From contig NC_037259.1 of assembly GCF_000002425.4 (NCBI RefSeq), positions 5,175,481 through 5,239,480 of the forward strand: a stretch of DNA of 64,000 bases, written 5' to 3'. This stretch comes from Physcomitrium patens. Taxonomy: Eukaryota > Streptophyta > Bryopsida > Funariales > Funariaceae. Below the pieces are notes generated by a model. The model worked only from the letters and a program-made list of their open reading frames with translations. It was not told the origin of the DNA and made no database searches. The first letter of the stretch is position 1. Each line of letters opens with the position of its first letter. The translations under genes and the position numbers were made by a program. Of the stretch, positions 37,035 through 47,289 are shown piece after piece.

Positions 37035-37733
37035 AAAGTTGAATCTTCTTCAAATAAAAGGAAATATCCTTTGAGAGATAGAAAACAACATGGCAAACGA
37101 TGGAAGAATCACATAATTTTTCAAGTAAGTGAAGAACATGCCAATGTTGTACTTCTTGCTGATCCGTTGAGTTTGTGTCATGCAATGAAGTCCACAAATG
37201 CTTTGAAGTAAGAAAAAGCCATGGAAGAAGAATATCAATCACTTATGGATAATGGAATAAGGAAATTGACTCAATTTCCATCAAATTGAGCTTCAATTGG
37301 TTGTAAGTGGGTATTTAGAACAAAGAAGGATGTAATAGGCAATACTATGAAGTATAAAGTAGGATTAGTTGCCAAAGGCTATTTACAAGTTATTGGTGTT
37401 GATTTTATTGAGATATTTGCTCTCGTGGCCAAATTCACTACCATTAGATCCATTGTGGCAATTGGAGTAGCAATGGACTTGGAGATGCATCAAATGGATG
37501 TGAAGACGACTTTCTTGAATGGAGAGTTGGAAGGAGACATCTACATGGATCAATCTCAAGGATTTATTGAAGAAGGCAAGTTACACCTTGTTTATAAGTT
37601 AAAAAAATGCTTGTATGGATTCAAAGCATCACTCAAGAATTAAACACATTGACATTCAACATCACTTCATAAGAGAGAAGATTGAAATGGGAATGATTAA
37701 TAGAAGATGTACTTACAGATTTGCTTATAAAAG
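37035..37733 (+). pseudogene. Copia RT fragment fused to RNase H end
   Basis: RT is readable from WVFRTKKDVIGN through MDVKTTFLNGELEGDIYM to LKKCLYGFKASLKN. Immediately after (about 37640) the sequence reads KHIDIQHHFIREKIEMG, which belongs to the end of RNase H. The RT YVDD box and most of RNase H are therefore missing. The rest of RNase H (TKAL-like end) is completed at 44102 beyond element 2. Confidence 0.85.
37729..37733. repeat. Target-site duplication AAAAG (left) of element 2
   Basis: Identical AAAAG at 44097-44101. Removing element 2 and one copy restores the copia RNase H reading. Confidence 0.93.
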
Positions 37734-38285
37734 TGTCAAGGACAAAGACTCGATGAGCGAAAATATACACAAAAAAGCTATCTCAATATAATAAGTCAAA
37801 ATATAAACAAGTAGGTATATTAAAAGGAAACTGGAATGGCTATTGCCACAAGACAAGAAACTAAAGACTCTTGAACCTGGACTAGAAGCAAGAAAGGAGT
37901 TGACAAGAATGAAGAAGCCTTCACTCTTGTCTCTATATATACTATCTAACTAAGAGCTACGTGGCGATGTTCTATAGGACCTCCAATAGGTGTTGACTTT
38001 GTAGGGCACATGCCTTGACTTACAAGGCAAGTTTTTCTACGTGTAGGCCACATAGTTAGCTTGAACTTCAAGCTAACAATATGTGTGGCACACGGCCAAC
38101 TTGTTGACCACGTTTCTAATCCAAAAAGTCAATTAAAGACACCTATGAAGTTAAAGCAGCGTTTAAGAAGTTTCTAGGAAGCTTCTATATTAAATATTAT
38201 AGAATTAACTTACTTTTATCTATTTTTACTTACTTCTACCTATTTCTATATGTAATTATTAGCTTACATGATTAAGGCCGTGACA
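37734..38285 (-). repeat. Element 2, 3' LTR
   Basis: Termini TGTCA...TGACA (inverted). On the element's sense strand it carries TATATATAG and, 31 nt on, a near copy of the 11-nt mRNA start segment (one change here, ATTCTTGTCAA). Confidence 0.93.
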
Positions 38286-38299
38286 TTACCCCCCCTTCT
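38286..38299 (-). promoter_or_regulatory. Polypurine tract of element 2
   Basis: On the - strand AGAAGGGGGGG followed by TAA abuts the 3' LTR; this is the expected primer for plus-strand DNA synthesis. Confidence 0.85.
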
Positions 38300-38843
38300 A
38301 GAGACGAGTTCCACGAGGAGCGGTCATCATATGTTGAGGAAATCTATGATGCGACGAATTATATTCGCCACATACTCTGATCTCTGTTCTCTTCGAAGAT
38401 GATTGATAGGGCCTCTCAACCATCGGTAGTGTCCCATACCAGGGAGGGAAGACCACCCAGTTATTTGATCATTGTTGAGGCCTTCGTAACTTCTTTCGAA
38501 TAGAATATTTGGAACACCATCAGGAGTTGTTCCTACCTCTAGCAAAATCACCAAACATTGGGAGTCCCTTCCCAAATCGTGATACCAAACGCATTGTATC
38601 TCACCATCTATTCGAGGAAGAACATGTCGTTCTTGAAGATCTTCATCTCGATTGCGTAATCTTGAAGGTTGTGACAATCGTAATGTCTCGTCGGGCAAGT
38701 TAGCAAACGAAGGTTCTTGAGTTGAATCCGCTAGTTATTGGCTCTCCATCTAATTAGCGTCACAAATGCAAAGAAGTTACAAACAAGGATAGGAAATTGA
38801 ATGTTATCTTGCCTCAATCTTGTCTCTTTTATAAGAGAGATTT

Positions 38844-39386
38844 TCATCTTGGTTTTGATGGATGTCGTTGATGAAAAACTTTGACTTTAGCTGATGCATT
38901 TACTAGATTCCTGGATGGCTCCCATGTGCGTTCACTAATATCATATCCGCGCCAATGAACAAGATATTCCAGCTTATTTCGGCGCCGCCTTGAGTCTAAT
39001 ATCTCTTCCACTTCAAATTCTTCATTATTATCTACTTCTATAGGAGGCGGTGGCATTTGTCTTCTTCTTTGTATATCCACTGTCTTATATGGTTCAAGAA
39101 GAGACACGTGGAATACAGGATGGATCTTCATTGACTCCGGTAGATGTAACCGATATGCAACTGGGTTGATCTGTTCAGAAACAGAAAAGGGGCCAAGCCT
39201 ACGATAGTCCAACTTGTCACAAGGTCGAGTAGTCTTGATATTGCGACGAAGTAGCCATACCTTATCACCCACGTTGAGTTGTGGTTGCTCCTTACGATAT
39301 AGATCTGCGTTTATCTTTTGTCGTTCTTGAGCTTCCTTCAATTGCGTCTTCATTATTGTATGTAACTCTGACAACCAATTTGCCAT
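38844..39386 (-). pseudogene. Element 2 integrase C-terminus and chromodomain
   Basis: Open for 180 codons. Contains LNVGDKVWLLRRN and KLDYRRLGPFSV (GPY/F-like module), HPVFHVSLLEPY, and a full chromodomain (FEVEEILDSRRRRNKLEYLV, WRGYDISERTWEP). The best preserved chromodomain in the window, with the aromatic residues expected for methyl-lysine binding largely present. Confidence 0.9.
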
Positions 39387-40014
39387 ATCTTCTGCTGCAG
39401 GATTATCAACTTTTGAAAAATCAAAAGTATCAAGTCGTGGATGATAGCCATAATTGGCAAAGAAAGGTGTTTATTGCGTGGAAGAATGTACCGTATTATT
39501 ATAAGCAAACTCTGCCAATGGCAGAAGGATTGTCCAATCATCTTGTTGGTAGTTGATAGTACACCTTAAATATTGCTCCAAGACTTGGTTTACGCGCTCT
39601 GTTTGTCCATCAGTTTGAGGATGGAAAGCCAAAGATAGCTTTATGTCCACTTTTAAAATCTTGAAAAAAGGTTCTCCAAAATCTTGACACAAATTGAGTT
39701 CCCCTATCCGATATGATATCTTTAGATAATCCATGATAGCGATAGATATTATCAATGAAAAGCTTAGCTGTTTCTTCACCTGTGATAGATTTTGTACATG
39801 GCACAAAATATGCCATCTTAGTGAAACGATCTACTATCACAAATATAGAATCATAAGATCTTGAGCTTGAAAGATCTGTGATAAAATCCATAGAAACAGA
39901 AGACCATGATTGTTCTGGTATAGGTAATGGCTGAAAAAGTCCGTAAGGTCGATGACGAGGAATTTTTGATCTTGAACAAATATCACATGATTGTACAAAG
40001 TCTTTGACTGACTT
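39387..40014 (-). pseudogene. Element 2 integrase core
   Basis: Integrase core in two frames: CDICSRSKIPRH (zinc finger Cys pair), [25 protein letters not shown] and [20 protein letters not shown], giving the D, D and E catalytic residues. A frameshift lies near 39665-39680 and a stop (Q*T) near 39470. Confidence 0.9.
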
Positions 40015-40866
40015 TCACATTTGTGGCCACCAAAAATCTCTTGATATGAGTTCCAAAGTCTTATTATATCCAAAGTGCCTTGTTGCTGGAAAGTCTTGAA
40101 GAACACGTAAACGTGCTTCTCCTTCTGGAACATATAGGCGTCCTTCAAAATATAATAGATTATTCTTGAACTCGAACTTAGAAGGATCATGAGACTTGGA
40201 AGAATTATTCTTGATATCATGAACAAGAGGGTCTAAGGACATACTGGACTGGATTTGCTTGAGAAAAGTTGAATCAACAGTCAATGTTGATTTCATAGCT
40301 CGGAGATGAAATTGCTCCGGTTTCAAGAGGACTGTTCTTTGTTGCTCAAAAGCTGCATCTCCTTCTTTTGGTACAAAATAAGAACGTCTAGATAGGGCAT
40401 CGGACAAACCTAGTTGTTTTCTTGGCCGATAAGTAATAATGAACTCGAATCTTGATAAAGACATACTCCAACAAGCTTGACGACGATTCAATAGGCATGC
40501 TGACATGAAATACTCGAGATTCTTGTGATCTGTATACACAGTGATTGGACTAGAAGCACCTTCTAGATAATGATGCCATTCTTGAAAGAAATCCACGATC
40601 GCAAGAAGTTCTTTATCGTGGATCTCATAATTGATCTCGGCTGTTGAGAATTTTCTTGAATGAAAAGCTATCAGATAAAGTTTGTCATCTGATTCCATTT
40701 GTGATAAAACTGCACCCAAGGCAAAATCTGATGCATTTGTTTCCATAAAAAATATCTTAGAAAAGTCAACATGATATAAGACTGGTGCAGAGACAAACAA
40801 TGTCTTTAAGGCTTCAAATGCTGCTTCCGCTTCTTGATTCGATTGGAATTTATCTTTACTAGTCAA
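40015..40866 (-). pseudogene. Element 2 RNase H and integrase zinc finger
   Basis: Continuous 283 codons: FFMETNASDFALGAVLSQ, KLYLIAFHSRKFS, NYEIHDKELLAIVDFF, VYTDHKNLEYFM (RNase H), then HFGYNKTLELISRDFWWPQM of the integrase zinc finger, ended by TGA. A conserved Arg would follow Met here, consistent with CGA to TGA. Confidence 0.92.
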
Positions 40867-41598
40867 GCGTGTAAGTGGAGCTGCAACTCGTGAGAAATCT
40901 TTGATGAAGATCCGATAGTAATTGGCAAATCATAAGAAACATTGGACATCTCTTAATGTTCTTGGAATCTTCCAATCCATGATTGTTTGGACTTTCTTAG
41001 AATCCATCATGAGACCATCATTTGAAATGATGTATTCTAAAAAGTCAACTTAAGTAGTGTGAAATACACACTTTTCCATCTTGGCGTATAATCCTGCATC
41101 TCTAAGTTTTTGTAATACTTGACGAACATGTATTTCATGTTCTTCGACGTTCTTAGAATAGATCAGGATATCGTCTAGATAGCAGACGACAAAATTATCT
41201 AAGAATTCATGAAATATATCATTCATGAGATGTTGAAAAGTAGCTGGTGCATTCGTGAGTCCAAAGGGCATGACATTATATTCGAAATGTCCATACCTGG
41301 TTCAAAACGTAGTCTTCCATTCATCTCTTTTTTTGATCCGTACTAGATTATATGCTCCTCTTAGATCTATTTTTGTATAGATCTTAGCTTGATTCAACTG
41401 GTCAAGGAGTCCTGATATCAAAGGTAATGGATACCTGTTCTTGATTGTGATCTTGTTGAGTCCTCGATAATCAACACACATTCGTAAAGATCCATCTTTT
41501 TTCTTTACGAATAGAATTGGAGCTCCTGCCGGAGATTTTGAATGGCGTATAAAATTCTTTGCTAAATTCTCGTCAATATATGTCTTGAGTTCAGCCAT
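40867..41598 (-). pseudogene. Element 2 reverse transcriptase
   Basis: RT in two main blocks: [42 protein letters not shown] (first catalytic Asp), then [20 protein letters not shown] and [12 protein letters not shown] (catalytic YLDD box intact). Three stops (TGA at 41302-41304 where the copy at 63.5 kb has CGA, TAA at 41050-41052 where that copy has CAA, and one near 40930). Confidence 0.92.
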
Positions 41599-42344
41599 CT
41601 CATCTTGCGATAAACTGTAAATTGGTCCAAATGGTGGCTGAGTTCCTTCCTTGAGGTCGATTGAACAATCATATGGGCGATGCTCAGAAAGAATATCTAC
41701 ATTTTTTTTCTCAAAAATGTCTTGATACTCCTGATATTGACTTGGAATGCTACTTGAAGTCTTTACGTTTTCAGAAATAGGTGCAGCATAAATAGCAAAA
41801 GTTGATCCTTCTTTTGCTGCGTGTATAAATGCTTTTGCACCTATCAGTACGGGTTTTACTATACTAGACTTATAATTTTTTACTTGGTTGGTAGAACTAT
41901 TAATAACGCTCTAGGAAAAGTCAAGTTTACGTGAATTCCAATCTATTCGAGGGTTATATTTTTCTAGCCATGATAAATCTAAAATAACTAGATTGGACGG
42001 GGATTTAATTATGTTAAAAACTATGTAGCTATCATGACCGTCTATTGTTATTTTTATAGGATGAGTTTCATGAGTGACATCTCCAGAAGACAAGGGACGA
42101 CCATCTATGACTTCTACATGTACTGATTTAGGTTTCTGTACAAAAGGTATTTTACGACTTTTAACAATTGTTCATCTAAAAAACATGCTGAGGCTCCCGA
42201 ATCTAATAAAGCAGAGGCTTTGTAATTCTTAGGTCCTAAATATAATTCTATTATAAAACAAGGAGAGGATTTTGAGGAGAGGATAGGACCTTCATTAGGA
42301 ATTGTACAAGGTTCCAGCTGCATGGTCCCTATTGTAGCTAGACG
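41599..42344 (-). pseudogene. Element 2 protease region
   Basis: Aspartic protease ALLDSGASACFLDE (active DSGA) followed by a frameshift near 42150, then FNIIKSPSNLVILDLSWLEKYNP. Starts in the -1 frame relative to gag at ACAATAGGGACCATG. A stop at 41911-41913 interrupts it. Confidence 0.88.
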
Positions 42345-43333
42345 AATCCGTTTTCCGACATGTTGTTTTCTTTGACCGTCGTACCCTTCATTTTATGGTT
42401 GTGTCGTTTCTTTAGAGTATGTTGAGCAATGTGCTTAGGTTCTCTGCAATATAAACATAATCCTTCTTGACAACGACGAATCTTTTCTTGCTCAGTTAGG
42501 GGTTTAAAATGTACCGCGTCAATTTGCATGTCTTCTACTTCCGAATGTACGTTTGGCAAAGATGTTGATGTTGCCATTGAGTAATTACGTTGAGGTTCCC
42601 GTGAATGATTCTCGGATTGAAATACGAAAAGTCAATTATCACATTTTATCGCAAAATCGATTGCTTGACTCAAAGTTTGAGGATCAGGTAAGTTGAGCAT
42701 CAATTTCTTTACTTCGTATTGCAATCCATAAAGAAATTGACTGATGAGTGCAGCATCATCCCACTTGATGTCAATTGCAAGTTGTCAAAATTGAGAAGCA
42801 TACACTATTACTGAGCGATTTTCTTGTCGCAGAGTTCGGATCTTATTTGTTGCAACACGAGTTGAATCGTGTTCACCATACATAGATCGAAACTCTGCCA
42901 AAAAAGCTTCCAAATTATCCAATATTGGATTTCGCTGTTCAAGAAAAGACAAAAACCACGATAATGCAGAACCAAAAAGTAGAGTGCCAATAAACCTGAC
43001 TTGTGATCTTGGAGTTGGATAGCTTTGCGGTTGAAGTTCAATTGCCAATTGTAGTAGATTGATGAATCCTCGAATTTTTGATCTCGTACCATCAAATTTC
43101 TTGGGTAAGGCAATTCTTGGTTCTCTAGTGCTTACAGGGTGTTGTACAATTGGAGAAGGAACGTGATTTGTTGTAGATGTTGAAGCAGCTCCAATCATCT
43201 CTATATCCCCACTTTCTGCTATTCTTGTTCTTTCATGTGTTGGTGAATTGAGTTGATGCATCGCAAGCATTAACTCCCTCATTTGCTCTTGCATTTGTGC
43301 CATTGCATTCTTCATTTCAACAAGCTCTGCCAT
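42329..43333 (-). pseudogene. Element 2 gag
   Basis: 335 codons in one frame from MAELVEMKNAMAQMQ to TAG, with no frameshift but three internal stops (42785-42787, one near 42633 and one next to the end). A coiled-coil-like N-terminus leads into the capsid-like core (ALPKKFDGTRSKIRGFI, FGSALSWFL). The zinc knuckle CLYCREPKHIAQHT has lost its last Cys. The stop at 42785 (F*QL) recurs at the same codon in element 1 and in the copy at 61.5-62.5 kb. Confidence 0.9.
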
Positions 43334-43531
43334 AATGAAACTAAGAAGAAAAATTTGTTTGATACTGCTCAAGACATAAGAAAAGAAAGACTTGATAACA
43401 AAGAAGATACTAAGGACAATATCAGTTTAGAAGTGGGTAATCCGCAAACTTCTAATACGCTTATGTCTTGTCAAGAGAAAGGGGTAATCCACTCTTACTC
43501 AAGAAAAACAAAGCTCTGATATTGTAAGTGT

Positions 43532-43542
43532 ACTCTTGTCAA
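43532..43542 (-). promoter_or_regulatory. Element 2 self-primer binding site
   Basis: TTGACAAGAGT (sense strand), 2 nt inside the 5' LTR. It is exactly complementary to ACTCTTGTCAA in the LTR (43711-43721), which begins 31 nt from the start of the TATA box. The arrangement fits self-primed reverse transcription. Confidence 0.72.
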
Positions 43543-43544
43543 TC

Positions 43545-44096
43545 TGTCAAGGACAAAGACTCAATGAGGGAAAATATACACAAAAAGGCTATCTCGATAT
43601 AATAAGTTAAAATATAAACAAGTAGGTATATTAAAAGGAAACTGGAATGGCTATTGCCACAAGACAAGAAACTAAAGACTCTTGAACCTGGACTAGAAGC
43701 AAGAAAGGAGTTGACAAGAGTGAAGAAGCCTTCACTCTTATCTCTATATATACTATCTAACTAAGAGCTATGTGGCGACGTTCTATAGGACCTCCAATAG
43801 GTGTTGACTTTGTAGGGCACATGCCTTGACTTACAAGGCAAGTTTTTCTACGTATTGGCCACATAGTTAGCTTGAACTTCAAGCTAACAACATGTGTGGC
43901 ACATGGCCAACTTGTTGACCACGTTTCTAATCAAAAAAGTCAATTAAAGACACCTATGAAGTCAAAGCAGCGTCTAGGAAGTTTCTAGGAAGCTTCTATA
44001 TTAAATATTATAAAATTAACTTACTTTTATCTACTTTTACTTACTTCTACCTATTTCTATATGTAATTATTAGCTTACATGATTATGGCCGTGACA
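43545..44096 (-). repeat. Element 2, 5' LTR
   Basis: Same length as the 3' LTR. Sense-strand promoter: TATATATAG (43752-43744) then the proposed transcription start at A 43721 within TTCACTC, an initiator-like context. Confidence 0.93.
43744..43752 (-). promoter_or_regulatory. TATA box of element 2 LTR
   Basis: TATATATAG, 31 nt upstream of the predicted mRNA 5' end. Confidence 0.7.
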
Positions 44097-44101
44097 AAAA
44101 G
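44097..44101. repeat. Target-site duplication AAAAG (right) of element 2
   Basis: Matches 37729-37733. Confidence 0.93.
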
Positions 44102-44177
44102 TACTATTGAAGGATATGCACCAGAAGTTAACAAAGAGACTAGGATTAATAGCCTTTGATCAATAACAAAGTAGAAG
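44102..44177 (+). pseudogene. Copia RNase H tail
   Basis: Completes the reading interrupted at 37733 (ST then IEGYAPEVNKET-like codons), the conserved C-terminal end of copia RNase H, followed by the 3' LTR. Confidence 0.7.
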
Positions 44178-44487
44178 TATTAAAGTAAGTAAGTATTAAC
44201 TTAAATAAGTTGCTAATAGTCAAAAGACAGCAAAAAGATGAAGGAAAGTAATTAAGATGGTGGCTACGATTTAAATGGCAATTATATTAAGGAAGAACCT
44301 AAGATTTAATTGGATGAAGAAGAAATGGATGTAATATCAAAAAGATGGAAGTTGTCTCGTTGGTTAGCAACCACCACCTATAGGTAAAGAGTATTGGAAG
44401 TGGGAGGTATCTCATTCTACACTTTTCTTGTATCTAACCTTCCTGATTTTTACTTACTTATGTCTTGCTTATTATATTTATTGAATA
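44178..44487 (+). repeat. Copia 3' LTR
   Basis: Counterpart of 33853-34144; starts TATTAAAG and ends TTGAATA. Includes the shared block GATGGAAGTTGTCT.. and GAGGTATCTCATTCTACAC. Confidence 0.85.
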
Positions 44488-47284
44488 AATATTAGTTCTA
44501 AATTCTTATTTTATCCAAAATATCTGGCTTTAGAAAAATTATGACAAGTTTCAAGGATACGTAAATGTACTCCACCTTTTGGAATATATAATTATTCCTT
44601 AAAATTGAGTATGTTTTTCTTGAATTTAAACTTGGAAGTATCTTGAGACTTAAAAGAATTATTCTGGATATCATAGACAAAAAGATCAGAGGACATATTT
44701 GATTGAATTTAGTTAAGAAAAGTTGAATCAATAGTTAGTGTTTATTTTATTTCTTGAGGGTGAAAATTACTCTGGATTCAAGAAAATTATTCTTTATTGA
44801 TCAAAAGATGCTTCTTTTTCTTTTGATGCAAGATAAGAATATCTAGAAAGGATATCTAATAATTTTTATTATTTTTTGAGTTGATAAGTGATCTAAAAAT
44901 TAAATCTCGATGAAAACATGCTCTTACAAGCTTGACAACAATTTAAAACTCATCCCAATATGAAGTACTCGAGGTTCTTGTGATTTGTATATATGGTAAT
45001 TAGACTGAAGATGTCTTCTAAATAATGATGCTATTTTTGAAATAAATCTATAATTATAAGGAACTCTTTATTGTGGATCTTATAATTAATCTCGACTGCT
45101 TATATTTTTTTAGATTAGAGAGCTACTAGATGGAATTTATCATGTGCTCCTATTTGTGATAATATTCAATCTAAGGCAAAGTGTAATGGATCTATTTCCA
45201 TAAAGAATACTTTAGAGAAGTCAAAATGATATAAAATTGATGTAGAAATAAATTCCATTTTTAAAGTATAAAATGATGCTTTGGCTTTTTTACTCTACTT
45301 AAGTTTGTCTTTATAAGTTAAACATATAAGTGGAGTTATAACTTCAAAAAAATTCTATTGATGAAGATTCAATAATAATTAATAAAATCCAAAAAGCATT
45401 GCAAGTCTCTTATTGTTCTTGAAATCTTTCAATTCATGATAATTTAGACCTCCTTTGGATCTATCATTAATCATTTGTTAAAAATAATTTATCCTAAGAA
45501 ATCAACTTAACTAGTGTGGATTATATATTTTTTAAAATTTGACATATAATCTTGTATTTTTAAGATTTTTTAATATACAACAAACATAAATTTTATGTTT
45601 TTTCATATTTTTAGAGTAAATTAAGATAGTGTTCAAATAATAAATAATAAAATCATCAAGAAATTCATAAAAGACATCATTCATTAGATATTGTAAAGAA
45701 GTTGGTGCATTTGTGACTCCAAAAGGTATGACATTATATTCAAAATATCCATACCTAGTTTGAAATGAAGTTTTCAATTCATCTCTTTTTTTAATGCATA
45801 CCAAATTATATGCTCCATATAGGTCTATTTTTATTTGGATCTTTGTTTAATTGAGTTGATCAAGAAGTCTTGAAATCAAAGGTAGAGGGTATTTATTCTT
45901 AACAATGATCTTGTTGAGTCTTTAATAGTCTACACACATCCACAAAGATCCATCTTTTTTCTTCATAAATAAGATAGGAGCATCAATTAGAGATTTAAAA
46001 TGGCGTATGAAATTCTTAGCTAAATTTTCATCAATATATTCCTTCAATGCAACCAACTTGTTTTATTATAGGCTATAGATTGGTCCAAATGGTGGTTGAG
46101 TTCCTTCAAGAAGATTAATAGAACAATTTTAAGGACAATGCTTTAGAAGAATATTTATATTTTTTTTTCAAAAACGTCCTAGAAATCTTGATATTGGCTA
46201 AGAAAATCACTTAACATCTTCTCACCATCATAAATGGATGTGGCATATATAGCAAAGATAATCTTTCTTTTGTGGCATGTATGAAAGCTCTTGCACCTAC
46301 TAGGAAAGATTTAGATGTACTACACTTATGTATTTGTATTTGACTAATAAGATTTTTGATTGAATTATTAAAAAAAATTAAATTTTTAAAAAATATAATT
46401 TATTTGAAGTTTATAGTTTTCTAATAAAGATAATTTTAAAATAATTAGATTGGATAAAGATCTTATTATATTAAATATTACTATGCTATTATGATCTTTA
46501 ATTACTATATGTAAAAGAATAGTCTCATGCATAACATCTCCAAAATGTAGTGAACAACTATCTATGACTTTTACATGTATATATTTAATTTTCTTGACTT
46601 ATAATATTTCTTATTTTTCAACATAATCTTTGTCTATAAAATAGACAAAAGCTCCTAAATCTAAAAAAGTTAAGACTTTGTGATTTTTTGGTCTGAAATA
46701 AACTTCAATTGTAAAACAAGGTGAAGGATCTGAAGAAAAAATATGACCTTCATTAAGAATTATACAAGATTCTAAGTGCACAGTTCCTATTGTAGTTAGA
46801 TTTTTTGACACATTTTCTTTGGCAACCATGCTTTTTATTTTGTATTTGTATTGTTTTTTTGGACAATGTTGAGTAATGTATTTAGTTTTTTCATAATATA
46901 AGCATAATCTCTTTTAATATTGTCAAATCTTTTCCTGCTCCGTGAAGGATGTAAAATGTACCATATCAATTTGCATTGGTTCTAGCATTGATGAATAAGT
47001 TTTTGAAAACTTTGGAGCTCCTTTTATTATTTGACTTATTTTTTTCCTACTAAGTCTTTGTTCTTCACATCTTTCAAATAATCAATTATCACATGTAATA
47101 ACTTAAGCAATAAATTGTTCTAAAGATTTTACCTTTGGCATTCTTAATAACAAATCTTTGATATTATCCTTCAATCTATATCAAAATTGATTGATAAAAG
47201 CTTTGTCATTCCAATCTATGTGATAAGTAAGGTTTCAAAATTCAATATTATATATGATAGATGACTATTGTCATGATGTAATTC
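44488..47284 (-). pseudogene. Element 1 integrase N-end, RNase H, RT, protease, gag end
   Basis: Continuation of element 1 beyond the copia insertion. RT (45532-45804) reads TRYGYFEYNVIPFGVTNAPT but the catalytic box is YYLNT instead of Y-L-D-D. Protease (46611-46829) reads FLDLGAF instead of DSGA. The gag zinc knuckle region (about 46860-46920) and the gag core (to 47284) follow. Many stops. Confidence 0.85.
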
Positions 47285-47289
47285 AGCTA

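Larger units (their letters stand above)
37734..44096 (-). mobile_element. Element 2: youngest complete Ty3/gypsy chromovirus
   Basis: A 6,363-bp - strand element with 552-bp LTRs, AAAAG duplications, gag, protease, RT, RNase H, integrase and chromodomain in order. By eye the two LTRs differ at about 20 positions (3.6%), mostly transitions. Coding regions carry about ten stops or frameshifts, so it is no longer autonomous. It sits inside the copia element. Confidence 0.93.
33853..44487 (+). mobile_element. Ty1/copia element nested in element 1
   Basis: LTRs of 292 and 310 bp bound a copia gag-pro-int-RT coding region on the + strand, itself interrupted by element 2. Domain order (integrase before RT) defines copia. 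Internal sequence between the end of RT's palm region and the end of RNase H has been lost, and stop codons are present, so it cannot move by itself. Confidence 0.9.
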
